A DNA stretch of 64,000 bases from Paludibacteraceae bacterium (GCA_017456885.1 JAFTIM010000015.1:186001-250000); one strand, 5' to 3'; counted from the stretch's first letter, positions 27,827-35,728 are shown. Notes: generated by a model not told the origin, from the letters alone. Numbers and translations are program-made.

Positions 27827-27841
27827 TGTCGCCCGCTTTTT
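27811..27841 (+). terminator. phage right-end terminator holding the new mod stop codon
   Basis: GCGGACGAC (27811-27819) pairs with GTCGCCCGC (27828-27836) with one mismatch, followed by TTTTT. The TGA ending the extended mod frame (27824-27826) is in the loop. It should stop transcription coming from mod. Confidence 0.75.
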
Positions 27842-27992
27842 GTGTGCGTCGTTTCGCTATTTACACACCAATTTTGTGCTGTTTAATTAGTGTTTCAATA
27901 GCAATTTGCATTACACATTAAGAGAAAACTTTATGTCTTTTTCGCCTTGCAGAAGACGGAATGTGTTGAGCCGGGGACGTTTTTTCACGTCC

Positions 27993-28139
27993 TCATTTCT
28001 TCTCCTCTTGCTCCACCTCTTCCCATGCTTCGGGGTCGATGTCGCCCGACACGCTCGTGGCGTAGATGCGCATCTCGCCCTCGGCCAACTGTTTTTGCGT
28101 CAAAAATTTGCCTTCGGAGGCTATCAGTGTCTGTTTCAT
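27993..28139 (-). CDS. small phage protein (48 aa) after the tail fibre
   Basis: Read on the minus strand from ATG 28139, this short frame gives MKQTLIASEGKFLTQK and ends in an acidic tail EEVEQEEKK. It starts 13 bases after the tail-fibre stop. Small acidic proteins of this form often follow tail-fibre genes in Bacteroidota phages, and could be fibre chaperones. The 166 bases between it and mod hold the terminator and nothing else recognisable. Confidence 0.6.
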   Translation of the reverse strand: MKQTLIASEGKFLTQKQLAEGEMRIYATSVSGDIDPEAWEEVEQEEKK

Positions 28140-28152
28140 TGCTCTTCGTTTT

Positions 28153-30018
28153 TTATTGGGTTATAAATTCGCCTATGTTCGTCTCGATGTTTCCTTCCGC
28201 ATTGATGCGGATGTAGCACGACTGATTGCAGCCTTGCAGCAAAATGCCGTCGCGGCAGAGCAGCACATTTCGCGTGCGGTCGGTGTAGCCGTCGCTGCCC
28301 TCCGTCGTCTTCTGAAAATTGCCGAAAAGCACGCGGCTGTTGTATTCGTCCACCACCTCCGAACTTGCTCTTTGCACCGTTCTTATGTACAGGCTCACGC
28401 CGTTGTAGTCCCACACCGTACTGCCCGTGTAGTCCGCCTCGATGCGGAACGGCAGCAGCTTGTTCAACTCCGGCGTGTAGGTGTCGGCCGTTTCTTTGAA
28501 ACTGCTTATTCTCAACTCATAAACACCGCTCCCGACGTGTTCCAATTCGCCTTGACGAACGCCGTTGCGCGAGGTCAGATAAAATCGTGCTCCGCTCTTG
28601 GCCGAACCCTCGCCAAGCGTCAGTTCGAACTTGTAATATCCCGTGTAATACGGATAACGGCACAAGCCGCTGCGGAGGCGTTGCAACGTCGTGTAGTCGC
28701 TGTAATCGTTCGCACACAGATACACAAAACGCTCGTATGCACGGCGCCATATATCCTGCACAAGCACTGCCGTCGTGTTCGGAAGTATTGTCGTAATCGC
28801 ACTTGCAGGCGTAAAGTCGCGATATTCCGTGTCCGCTGTCGCCGTTATTTCGTAGCCCCACAAGCCGACCTCCTCGTACTTCGACAACGTGCTGCCAGCC
28901 TTGTCCTGATAGTTGTACATCGCCTCCTCTACCGTTACGTTCGGGTTCACGCGGAGCAATCCGTCGTCCAACACTCCGTCGCTCGTGTCCGTATCGGTGT
29001 GTTTAAAAAGAAGCTCGTCCACGTTCACGCTGCCGGACGGCTCGATACGCACATTGCGACCGCCTTTCACAACGCCGGTTTTGTCTTGTCCGGCTGTTTC
29101 GGCGGTGTTACTTTCTGTCGCCTCCCACTCCGACCACACATAGCCGTTGCCGTTCCATACGCCCGTTCGACGACGCACGGCGTCGACTCCCGATAGCGTC
29201 AGCAACGTCAGCGTCTGAAGCACGCTGTTCGGCACGCTCACTCCCATCGCTGCCGACACCTGTGTCGTTACCGAGTAGTTGTTTATCACCTCCAACTTAA
29301 ACACATCGGCAACCACATTCGCCATATCCACCACGGCTCCCGTATACAGACCTATCTCCGTGGCGCTGTTAAGCACATCGCCCGTGTAACTGTCCGTAAT
29401 GCCGAGAAACACCGATGTCATCACCTCACGCCACGCCTCCCAAGTCGTTGCTCCGGTGTTCAAGTCGGTTTGTCCGTGTCGGGTATAAATCTTCGTATCG
29501 CTGCCACGACGGTTGCCTAACATCAACGTCTGAGCAATCATAGTCGGAATGTTTCTCGGCACGCTCGCGTCGAAATACCCCTGCTGCACGTTCACCACCA
29601 GCGTAAAGGCAACGTTGTTTCTGTCCACCTCGTCCTCGTCGTAATTCGTTATCGGCAGATTGTCGGCAGCGTTTTTTCGCCAACCGGCAAACTGATACAC
29701 ACCCGTCTCCGTGTAGTCGTTCAGGTCGCTTTCCGCTCCCCACGGCTCTTCCGCGTGCGTAGCGTCTATCATCGCTTGCACATCGCTGGCCGTCGTTTTC
29801 TCCTCGTCCAACTTCGCTATGCTCTCCTCCAACTTCTTGTGCAACGACAAGGCGTCGGCTCGTGTCATTTTCTCGGCTATGAGGGCCGACAAATTTTCCA
29901 CGTCGCTCACGCTCAACTTTTCGTCCACGTGCCTGAAACTGTCTATCAACTCGGCAAATTGTGCCTCTGTGGGTTTCGCTCCCGTGCGAAACCATTTTTT
30001 TAATGTCGTTCTGTCCAT
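28153..30018 (-). CDS. tail fibre / receptor-binding protein
   Basis: A 621-residue protein at the distal end of the tail operon. The N-terminus (about residues 1-110: TLKKWFRTGAKPTEAQFAELIDSF, then coiled-coil with LSLHKKLEESIAKL) is the tail-attachment type found in Bacteroidota phage fibres. The middle has repeated beta-rich segments of the GVYQFAGW/GLYTGAV type, with bulky aromatic and TWEAWREV motifs. The C-terminal part (430-621) is beta-rich and likely binds the receptor. There is no reverse transcriptase or template repeat nearby, so no diversity-generating retroelement. The function is assigned from position and composition. Confidence 0.75.
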   Translation of the reverse strand: MDRTTLKKWFRTGAKPTEAQFAELIDSFRHVDEKLSVSDVENLSALIAEKMTRADALSLHKKLEESIAKLDEEKTTASDVQAMIDATHAEEPWGAESDLNDYTETGVYQFAGWRKNAADNLPITNYDEDEVDRNNVAFTLVVNVQQGYFDASVPRNIPTMIAQTLMLGNRRGSDTKIYTRHGQTDLNTGATTWEAWREVMTSVFLGITDSYTGDVLNSATEIGLYTGAVVDMANVVADVFKLEVINNYSVTTQVSAAMGVSVPNSVLQTLTLLTLSGVDAVRRRTGVWNGNGYVWSEWEATESNTAETAGQDKTGVVKGGRNVRIEPSGSVNVDELLFKHTDTDTSDGVLDDGLLRVNPNVTVEEAMYNYQDKAGSTLSKYEEVGLWGYEITATADTEYRDFTPASAITTILPNTTAVLVQDIWRRAYERFVYLCANDYSDYTTLQRLRSGLCRYPYYTGYYKFELTLGEGSAKSGARFYLTSRNGVRQGELEHVGSGVYELRISSFKETADTYTPELNKLLPFRIEADYTGSTVWDYNGVSLYIRTVQRASSEVVDEYNSRVLFGNFQKTTEGSDGYTDRTRNVLLCRDGILLQGCNQSCYIRINAEGNIETNIGEFITQ

Positions 30019-30029
30019 CTTCTTTTTTA

Positions 30030-30092
30030 AATTGAAAGTTGAAAATTGAAAGTTGAAAATTGAAAGTTGAAAATTGAAAGTTGAAAATGCTT
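30030..30092. repeat. tandem TTGAAAGTTGAAAA repeats upstream of the fibre gene
   Basis: About four copies of a 14-bp unit (TTGAAAGTTGAAAA and variants) fill the leader of the tail-fibre gene. Related TTGAAAATTGAA tracts recur before other phage genes (31143, 32519, 33227, 53588) and read as TTCAATTTTCCAT on the other strand elsewhere. Confidence 0.85.
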
Positions 30093-30179
30093 TAAATCTA
30101 ATTTTTCTATCGTTTAATCATTATTTAAATTGTTTCGACCTTGGCTGGTGTGTCAAAAATCGAGTTTCGTGTTTCGAGT

Positions 30180-30219
30180 GGCTAAATCGCTGTTTGAGCT
30201 TTGCGAGTTCGATTTAGCC
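30180..30219. repeat. inverted repeat in the 30.0-30.35 kb gap
   Basis: GGCTAAATCG (30180-30189) and CGATTTAGCC (30210-30219) are a perfect 10-bp inverted pair with a 20-base loop. The surrounding 330-base gap between the fibre and collar genes holds only this, the tandem repeats and TTTTCCATT tracts. Confidence 0.6.
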
Positions 30220-30347
30220 GAAACCGAAACGACAAATTTTTGGTTACGCAGCAGCCTCAGTCTTGATTTTTCTTTGGTTCGTTTCTTTTCATCAAGGAAA
30301 AGAAATGAATGACTTCTTTCCATTTTCAATTCTCCATTTTCCATTAT

Positions 30348-31133
30348 TTATTTAACCTTCATTATGTACGCCAGCACATAGTACGGCGGAATGTTCTTGT
30401 GGGGTTTTGCTGTAGTTGAGGCTTCTGTTGTAGTAGTAGTTTTAATGCGCAAGTATTCTCCACTTGATTCTCTTGTCATTGATAAAAAAGTGTTGCCATC
30501 TTTGGTGTCTGTTCTATAGACATAAGAATATTTGTGCGTATGGCTTGGCATTGCACATTCTCCTGCCGTCAGCTTAATCGTTTCATCTCCGCCTGTTTTG
30601 TTTAATTTATAATCCGTATCTCCGTCCGACGATTTGCCAACGCCCACAATAAACCGTCCGCACAGGTTCGGCGTTCCGTTCTCCCCGTCGCACAACGCCC
30701 AACCAGCAGGAATGGCATCTATCGCACCGCTCCACATCACAATGGCTCCTTTGGGCATCAGGTGGGGCGTCATCGCCTCTATCGTGGTCATTTGCTCAAA
30801 TTCGCTCGACAAACGTGTACTTTTGGTCTGTACACCGCTGTACACCGCACGACGAATCACACGCGCACCATCGTATTTCAATCCGTCCGCCTCGAGCGTC
30901 TCGCTCGTTTCAACCACATCTATGTACGGCTGACGGCCTCCTTCGAGCGGCATCAACTCGCCATCTACCACAATAACTCCTTCCGTGTAATCCGTCGAGT
31001 CCTTCAAAATGTAGTTCCGTCCGTGCAACTCGGCCACGCTGTAAATCAGCTCAATCTGACGTTGAATAAAATCCAACCCTTCGGTCGATAGCGGATACCG
31101 ACCCATTCCGTTTTTGTAATTTGCTCTATCCAT
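30348..31133 (-). CDS. tail-collar domain fibre protein
   Basis: A 261-residue tail protein. The C-terminal half carries the phage tail-collar (T4 gp12-like) motif PKGAIVMWSG...IPAGWALCDG...TPNLCGRFIVGVG (about residues 125-180) and an H-x-H pair in MPSHTHKYSY that can bind metal in trimeric fibres. The N-terminal half is a phage-specific attachment region. It lies upstream of the main fibre gene in the same direction; one is probably a distal host-recognition part. Confidence 0.85.
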   Translation of the reverse strand: MDRANYKNGMGRYPLSTEGLDFIQRQIELIYSVAELHGRNYILKDSTDYTEGVIVVDGELMPLEGGRQPYIDVVETSETLEADGLKYDGARVIRRAVYSGVQTKSTRLSSEFEQMTTIEAMTPHLMPKGAIVMWSGAIDAIPAGWALCDGENGTPNLCGRFIVGVGKSSDGDTDYKLNKTGGDETIKLTAGECAMPSHTHKYSYVYRTDTKDGNTFLSMTRESSGEYLRIKTTTTTEASTTAKPHKNIPPYYVLAYIMKVK

Positions 31134-31176
31134 CTTTTTTTAAATTGAAATTTGATATTTGAAAATTGAAATTGAA

Positions 31177-31668
31177 TCATTTTCCATTTTCCATTTTCCA
31201 TTCTCCATTTTCCATTATTTCATAACTTTTCCCTGCCGGCTTGTACCTGTCCACTATGTGCCGTATTGTCGGCACGCTATCGCTCAACTCTTTCGGCACA
31301 CGCACCGTGAACGCATATTCGCCCACCACGCTCGCCTCGTCGTACAGCGTCGTCCCGCCGTCTATCATGGTAGGGCGGTCGTTGCCCGACTCGTCGTACA
31401 CCGTCAGCCAACTGCCGCGGGCCGTGGCGTCTTCTATCTCAAAACCGCTCACACCAAACCACCTGTTCAACGCATATCGCAGCAGGCGACGTTGACCCGT
31501 CGTGCGAAGCCAAAACATACGCTCCTCTCGCTCACGCATCCGACGCTCCGACAACGACACCAACGGTGCCACCAACGCACGCACAAGGCTCATCAGTCGC
31601 ACGCCTCGCATTCGGCTCGGCAACAACAGCACCACCAATCGCTCAAAATCAATTCGTTGCACGCTCAT
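31177..31668 (-). CDS. baseplate/tail protein in the gp48/gpI position
   Basis: A 163-residue basic protein that follows the baseplate J-like gene with a 20-base overlap, the place of Mu gp48 or P2 gpI, which join baseplate and fibre. No motif was recognised apart from a beta-rich C-terminal half (GEYAFTVRVPKELSD). Its last residues, EIMENGEWKMENGK, are translated intergenic repeat, so the stop codon lies inside a repeat tract and the ancestral protein probably ended near residue 149. Confidence 0.6.
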   Translation of the reverse strand: MSVQRIDFERLVVLLLPSRMRGVRLMSLVRALVAPLVSLSERRMREREERMFWLRTTGQRRLLRYALNRWFGVSGFEIEDATARGSWLTVYDESGNDRPTMIDGGTTLYDEASVVGEYAFTVRVPKELSDSVPTIRHIVDRYKPAGKSYEIMENGEWKMENGK

Positions 31669-32509
31669 ACTCCTTGTAATCTATCTTGATGTTTTTCGCC
31701 TCGTAAGCATAATAACCCGAATATGGCGTCGAGTACGCCGCTATCGGCTTCCATTTCGACTCGTCCGTCATGCGCTCCGAGGCACTCGCAAGCTCGGGTA
31801 TCACCACGCCCTCCACCTCTTGCAAACGGTCTACCAATTCGCTGTTGCGGTATTCGCCGTTGAAAGGCAGATTTTCGATGTATTGCTTTATCGCCTCTTC
31901 CACCGGCTTTGTTCCGTAAGCAAGGTGCTTACCTTCTTTGTCCAGCAACATCGGGTCGTAGTAAATCGTCAATTTCAATTGCAAACGGCAACCCGCCTCG
32001 CTTATCACCTCCACCGACACGCCGGCATCGCGCACCTCGTCCACATAGGATTCAAACGCCGAACGCTCCGACTCGTCAAGCGGTTGCTTTTCTCCGCCTG
32101 CGTCCTTGGCCACTTTCAGATAAACAATGTTGCGCTGCTCCATGGCTGCCGCAAACTTCACTATTTGACGCTTAGCCAACTCCTCCTCGTCGAGGCCGCT
32201 GTTGTCGTACTCGCAACTATCCTCCGGCAACTCGCTGCCCAACTGAAAACGCTTGGACTTCTCCACCCACCAACGCAGCGTGTGCGGTTTCATCGCGGCT
32301 ATGTACGTCTCCACCTCCTCGCAGTGAACCTCAAACAACCGTTCGTGCAACCACAACGCCGTAGCCACTATGTAGCACAGCACATTCTCCACACTCACGC
32401 GGCTGAACTTCCACTCCGAGCCAACCTCGTAGCCGTATGCCTTGGCAAGCACCTCATCGTGCATCCACGCAGACGTAATCTCTTTTTTTATCTCTTCTAT
32501 CGTCCTCAT
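31649..32509 (-). CDS. baseplate J-like protein (Mu gp47 type)
   Basis: A 286-residue baseplate wedge protein. The N-terminus MRTIEEIKKEITSAWM and the later ALEQRNIVYLKVAKD/LDESERSAFESYVDEVRDAGV segment are typical of short J-like proteins from Bacteroidota Mu-like phages, as is the C-terminal LDDRLQEVEGVVIPEL-type stretch. It helps connect the hub to fibres. The assignment combines weak sequence resemblance and gene order (after the gp45/gp46-like genes, before the fibre genes). Confidence 0.7.
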   Translation of the reverse strand: MRTIEEIKKEITSAWMHDEVLAKAYGYEVGSEWKFSRVSVENVLCYIVATALWLHERLFEVHCEEVETYIAAMKPHTLRWWVEKSKRFQLGSELPEDSCEYDNSGLDEEELAKRQIVKFAAAMEQRNIVYLKVAKDAGGEKQPLDESERSAFESYVDEVRDAGVSVEVISEAGCRLQLKLTIYYDPMLLDKEGKHLAYGTKPVEEAIKQYIENLPFNGEYRNSELVDRLQEVEGVVIPELASASERMTDESKWKPIAAYSTPYSGYYAYEAKNIKIDYKEYERATN

Positions 32510-32540
32510 CTTTTTTTAATTGAAAGTTGAAAATTGAAAT

Positions 32541-32596
32541 TGAATCATTCCCCAAACCGTAGGGACGCATTGAATGCGTCCGTTTTTAAAACCATT
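32541..32596. repeat. REP-like palindromic element, copy 1
   Basis: GAATCATTCC, then CCGTAGGGACGCAT-TGA-ATGCGTCCG (perfect 8-bp stem), then TTTTAAAACCATT. The same frame occurs at 33261-33316 with a different stem. Confidence 0.8.
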
Positions 32597-32597
32597 G

Positions 32598-32906
32598 TTA
32601 ATTTTCCATTATTTTAAAGTTTTTCCCGACACACCAATAGCCGATGCCTTCGCCTCCGTAGAGCAACGTGTTCAACTCCTTGTCGTCGATGTCCGTGGCA
32701 GGCGACACACGCTCCTGTGCGTAGCGTTCCACCACTTTTTCGCTCACCACGTCGGCGGCTTCGTACCTCAGCAACGTGCCTTCGGGCAACGGGTCGGTTA
32801 TGCTCCGCCCGTTTCTCTCTGCCAACGCAAATGCTCCCTCTGCACCTCCCAAATACTCCAACGCCACATCGAACATCGTCTGACGCTCTTTTACCTTCAC
32901 TTCCAT
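32598..32906 (-). CDS. LysM-like tail protein (gpX position)
   Basis: A 102-residue protein with one LysM-type fold (about residues 3-48: VKERQTMFDVALEYLGG...LAERNGRSITDPLPEGTLLRY), as in P2 gpX and related tail proteins that may touch peptidoglycan. The end KNFKIMEN comes from the intergenic repeat that abuts the gene. It lies between the baseplate J-like gene and the membrane protein at 32913. Confidence 0.7.
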   Translation of the reverse strand: MEVKVKERQTMFDVALEYLGGAEGAFALAERNGRSITDPLPEGTLLRYEAADVVSEKVVERYAQERVSPATDIDDKELNTLLYGGEGIGYWCVGKNFKIMEN

Positions 32907-32912
32907 CGTCTG

Positions 32913-33215
32913 TTAGTTTTTTGGTTGTATTTTTACCGAATCCAACTCCAAACGATAGGTCTTTTCGGCCGGTACGCTTATCGTTCCTTTGTTGTAACGA
33001 CCATATACATTTAAGCGGCTGCGGTCGGTTACGTGCAGTTCTACGTCGAACACCGTCATGCGGCGCGCCAACAGCGAATCTATCACGGCCGACTGTTCCT
33101 CTACCTGTTTGCGGAGGGTTTTTACCTCGCGGTGCTGAACACCGCACACGGCCGCCAATGTCGTTACCGCCGACACCAGCACGCCTATCACTATCCATTT
33201 AATCCATGTTCTCAT
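32913..33215 (-). CDS. membrane-anchored coiled-coil protein, possible spanin subunit
   Basis: A 100-residue protein with one N-terminal membrane helix (residues 6-24), a short coiled coil (REVKTLRKQVEEQSAVIDSLLARR) and a C-terminal beta part. This shape, next to an amidase and a holin-like gene, suits an inner-membrane spanin (Rz-like). No sequence family was recognised. Confidence 0.5.
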   Translation of the reverse strand: MRTWIKWIVIGVLVSAVTTLAAVCGVQHREVKTLRKQVEEQSAVIDSLLARRMTVFDVELHVTDRSRLNVYGRYNKGTISVPAEKTYRLELDSVKIQPKN

Positions 33216-33260
33216 CTTTGTTTAATTGAAAGTTGATATTTGATAATTGATAATTGAAAA

Positions 33261-33316
33261 TGAATCATTCCACAACCGTAGGGACGTGGCGTGCCGCGTC
33301 CGTTTTAAAACCATTT
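33261..33316. repeat. REP-like palindromic element, copy 2
   Basis: GAATCATTCC, then CCGTAGGGACGTGGC-GT-GCCGCGTCCG (9-bp stem with one wobble), then TTTTAAAACCATT. The flanks match copy 1; the stem bases differ but keep pairing. Confidence 0.8.
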
Positions 33317-33338
33317 TCAATTCTCCATTTTCCATTAT

Positions 33339-33653
33339 TTAATTCTCATCGTCGTTGTCCATTTTTAGTTGTTGTTTTACAGGGCAATCGGCGGCGTGCG
33401 GGCAATCGGCTATCTTGTCGATGGCACGGTTCAATTTCCGCACATCGCGCCGCAGGGCGTTTATCTCTTTTTTCAGCGGCTCCACCACATAGCCCATCAC
33501 TATCTGTGCCGCTTTCTCGTCGTTGTCGAGTTCGACGCTCTTGGCCTGCTCCTTGGTCTTTTTCAATGTCGGTTTCAGCGTTACAAGCGTAACGATGCCT
33601 CCGCTCACAAACAGCACATTCAGCACAAGGCTGACAATCTCGAATGTTGTCAT
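33339..33653 (-). CDS. small membrane protein, holin candidate
   Basis: A 104-residue protein: one N-terminal membrane helix (TTFEIVSLVLNVLFVSGGIVTLVTL, residues 2-26) followed by a charged helical tail with a coiled coil (KEINALRRDVRKLNRAIDKI) and a cysteine/histidine pair CPHAADCP. The start at 33653 overlaps the amidase stop (ATGA). Its position after the endolysin suggests a holin or lysis regulator, but a single helix plus cytoplasmic coil is also seen in other phage proteins. Confidence 0.55.
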   Translation of the reverse strand: MTTFEIVSLVLNVLFVSGGIVTLVTLKPTLKKTKEQAKSVELDNDEKAAQIVMGYVVEPLKKEINALRRDVRKLNRAIDKIADCPHAADCPVKQQLKMDNDDEN

Positions 33654-34063
33654 AGTAGTGCCTCCTTTATCCATTTTTGCACGTCGAAACACGGGCACGC
33701 TTTGTTGGCAAACTCGTTATGCCCATGGATAGTCGCCGTCGGGAAACGCCGTTTCAACTCCCGTATCAATCCCGCCATGGCTGTTTTTTGTGCGTCGGTG
33801 CGGGTGTCTTTCGGCCGATGGTTCCGGTCGCAGCCGCCAACGTAACAGATGCCGATGCTGTGTGCATTCCGTCCTTGGCAATGTGCGCCCACCTGTTCCA
33901 ATGGGCGACCATTGCGCACGCTGCCGTCTGCCATTATCACATAGTGGTAGCCGATGTCCGAAAAACCGCGCTCCTTGTGCCAACGGCGTATTTCGTCCAC
34001 CGTTACCGCACGTCCCTCGGGCGTGTCCGAGCAGTGAATAATGATTTTGTCTATTGTTCTCAT
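33650..34063 (-). CDS. N-acetylmuramoyl-L-alanine amidase (endolysin)
   Basis: Cell-wall hydrolase of the T7-lysozyme type (amidase_2 fold), 137 residues. Zinc ligands fit: IIIHCSDTP (His10), a late HGHNEF and ACPCFDV cysteine. GYHYVIMADGSV and NAHSIGICYVGG are typical. It has no signal peptide, so it needs a holin; the coupled membrane protein downstream is the candidate. Confidence 0.93.
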   Translation of the reverse strand: MRTIDKIIIHCSDTPEGRAVTVDEIRRWHKERGFSDIGYHYVIMADGSVRNGRPLEQVGAHCQGRNAHSIGICYVGGCDRNHRPKDTRTDAQKTAMAGLIRELKRRFPTATIHGHNEFANKACPCFDVQKWIKEALL

Positions 34064-34073
34064 AGTCGTTTTT

Positions 34074-34370
34074 TTACTCTATTACAATTGTTCCGTCGGC
34101 CGACAAACTGACACGCTCGGCCGGTACGCCCTCTTCGTTCAACTGACGACGGGCTCTGCCGCACCAAAATGGCGACAAACCGTTGCTGCCGATGTGTTGG
34201 GCAACAAACAGCCCTACAAGCGGACGCTCTTTGAAGTCGCCCTGTGCCGACAACATCAAACGCTCGGCAACATCACTCGTCGATTCGCCTATCGCAAACC
34301 TGCCGTCGGCAATGCAAATATCTCCCGTTGCACTCTCTGTCAATATCCCTTTCATATCCAATTTGTTCAA
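34074..34370 (-). CDS. baseplate wedge protein (Mu gp46 / gp25-like)
   Basis: A 98-residue protein with a gp46-like core: GDICIADGRFAIGESTSDVAERLMLSAQGDFKERPLVG. These small W-type proteins form the inner baseplate wedge. It overlaps the gp45-like gene by 4 bases and precedes the amidase by 10 bases. Gene order gp45, gp46 is that of Mu, but the lysis genes intervene before gp47. Confidence 0.8.
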   Translation of the reverse strand: MNKLDMKGILTESATGDICIADGRFAIGESTSDVAERLMLSAQGDFKERPLVGLFVAQHIGSNGLSPFWCGRARRQLNEEGVPAERVSLSADGTIVIE

Positions 34371-34849
34371 TGTTTCACTTTTTCGTCTTCGTAATCGCTT
34401 TTGCTAAATTTTGTTACAAGTGTTTCTGTTATCGCCGTTTGTCCATTCGGACAAACATGCGTATGCGTTTGTAAATCATTTGCCAAAGCATTCAATTTTT
34501 CAGTCAATTTCTCGATGTTAATCAATCCGCCGTTATTGCCGCCGTTAAACGATACTTTGTCGCAGGCAATTTCCACTTTCTCTATTTCGCTGTAAGCAAT
34601 CACCAGCAAATCGGTCATTGCATCTCCAAGGTCTATCATGGTTACATAACTTTCGCACGCAGGCGTAATCAGCATTTTGCTCTCTTTGCCATTCACCACG
34701 GCACGCAGGCGTACATCGCTGAGCGTGAGGTCGTCGACCTGAACCGTACACGTTTCTCCATCTACGCTCTTCACCCGGCCGACGTAGAGCATCTCTCTAT
34801 GACCGGCTATCTGGCGAATACTTCTTTTAATTCTACTAAAATCGTCCAT
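34367..34849 (-). CDS. baseplate spike protein (Mu gp45 / gpV-like)
   Basis: A 160-residue spike protein: an OB-fold N-terminal half (YVGRVKSVDGETCTVQVDD) and a beta-helix-like part (EKVEIACDKVSFNGGNNGGLINIEKL). The tip region contains HTHVCPNG, an H-x-H pair typical of metal-capped spikes. It starts at 34849, facing the moron promoter at 34866. Confidence 0.78.
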   Translation of the reverse strand: MDDFSRIKRSIRQIAGHREMLYVGRVKSVDGETCTVQVDDLTLSDVRLRAVVNGKESKMLITPACESYVTMIDLGDAMTDLLVIAYSEIEKVEIACDKVSFNGGNNGGLINIEKLTEKLNALANDLQTHTHVCPNGQTAITETLVTKFSKSDYEDEKVKH

Positions 34850-34865
34850 CGTTTAAACTTTTATT

Positions 34866-34873
34866 TACATTTG
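34866..34873 (+). promoter_or_regulatory. promoter -7 box of the plus-strand moron
   Basis: TACATTTG matches TAnnTTTG in the 57-base gap between the divergent spike gene and the moron ATG at 34907. It should allow expression in the lysogen independent of phage late genes. Confidence 0.65.
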
Positions 34874-34906
34874 TGGTCGAAAAAATATCAAAATCTGTTA
34901 CGACCT

Positions 34907-35728
34907 ATGAAAAAAACAACGCTTCTTTGTTTGCTAATCGTTGCATTGCCTGTAACTCTTTTTTCACAACCTTACCTCAAAGGCAAGGTGAAAGTGGTAA
35001 ATTCGCTTGCCGACTACAAAGTGCGAGTGGTAAATGCCTTCCCCGATCTCAAAGTACAAATCGTCAACACCACGCCACACCACGATGGTCAGTGGCAAAT
35101 GGTAACAGCCTTGGAAGATTTCTCCATTCAGTTTGTCGATGCCTTCGAGGACTTTACCATTCAGTATGTCGACGCTTTCCCGGGTCCGACTAAAAAACAC
35201 AATGCTTCGCCGGCTGTTTCGTCGCAATCAAACGCACAAACCGTTTCCGAATCGTCAACATCGTCTTCCACTGTTGTTGTTTCAGGTTGGCCCAATCGCA
35301 GGGTGCTTCCCAATTCCGAATACGGCGTGGTGGTCGAAGAGGATTCTTTCTCTATTCCTCGGAGGCTTCCCGGACGCAAATTTCCGATCCACGCTCGAGT
35401 ACAGATTGTCGATTCGTTGCCCGACTTGCTGTTAAAATACAGTTCAGGAAAAGCTTTCCCAAACCTTAAGCTTTCAATGGACTCCACCGCTTCCGACAAA
35501 AAATTCCATTGGCAGATTGTCGATTCTTGCCCCGACTTCACCATACAGTTCTACAACTATTGGCAGTATGTTGATGCCATTGTCGTTTTTACAAACTTCT
35601 ACGACGACAAAAACCTCCGAATCATCCTTTACGAGAATAGCAAGAAGAGCAGAGCACTTTTCCCCGAACCCGATAAAGTACCGCCTTTGCCCGACTGCAA
35701 ACCGCTTCCACTCTCCAATGGTCGTTAA
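34907..35728 (+). CDS. secreted beta-repeat protein; prophage moron
   Basis: A 273-residue protein read against the surrounding late operon, with its own host-type promoter. A signal peptide (MKKTTLLCLLIVALPVTLFS) is followed by 11- to 12-residue repeats of the form K-V-x-V-V-N/D-x-F-P-D-x: KVKVVNSLADY, KVRVVNAFPDL, SIQFVDAFEDF, TIQYVDAF, RVQIVDSLPDL. Two longer units carry HDGQWQMVTALEDF and KFHWQIVDSCPDF. A serine/threonine linker splits the repeats (about residues 100-135). This resembles short beta-repeat exported proteins of Bacteroidota (DUF6150-like), but the match is by eye. Its stop overlaps the convergent gpD-like stop. It probably changes the surface of the lysogen; function unknown. 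Confidence 0.75.
   Translation: MKKTTLLCLLIVALPVTLFSQPYLKGKVKVVNSLADYKVRVVNAFPDLKVQIVNTTPHHDGQWQMVTALEDFSIQFVDAFEDFTIQYVDAFPGPTKKHNASPAVSSQSNAQTVSESSTSSSTVVVSGWPNRRVLPNSEYGVVVEEDSFSIPRRLPGRKFPIHARVQIVDSLPDLLLKYSSGKAFPNLKLSMDSTASDKKFHWQIVDSCPDFTIQFYNYWQYVDAIVVFTNFYDDKNLRIILYENSKKSRALFPEPDKVPPLPDCKPLPLSNGR

Noticed and set aside
27841-27892. Alternative prophage right end at TG-starting positions near 27841-27891
   Set aside because: None has a matching 5-bp duplication with a CA at the other end, whereas 27745/59825 has both the duplication and symmetric transposase sites.
28066-29196. 376-codon plus-strand ORF opposite the tail-fibre gene
   Set aside because: Arg/Val/Ala-rich antisense shadow; the minus-strand fibre protein is supported by phage context.
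30030-30092. CRISPR array suspected from regular TTGAAAGTTGAAAA repeats
   Set aside because: Units are directly tandem without unique spacers, and no cas gene is in the window.
28153-31133. Diversity-generating retroelement acting on the tail-fibre genes
   Set aside because: No reverse transcriptase and no template/variable repeat pair with A-biased differences was found in the window.
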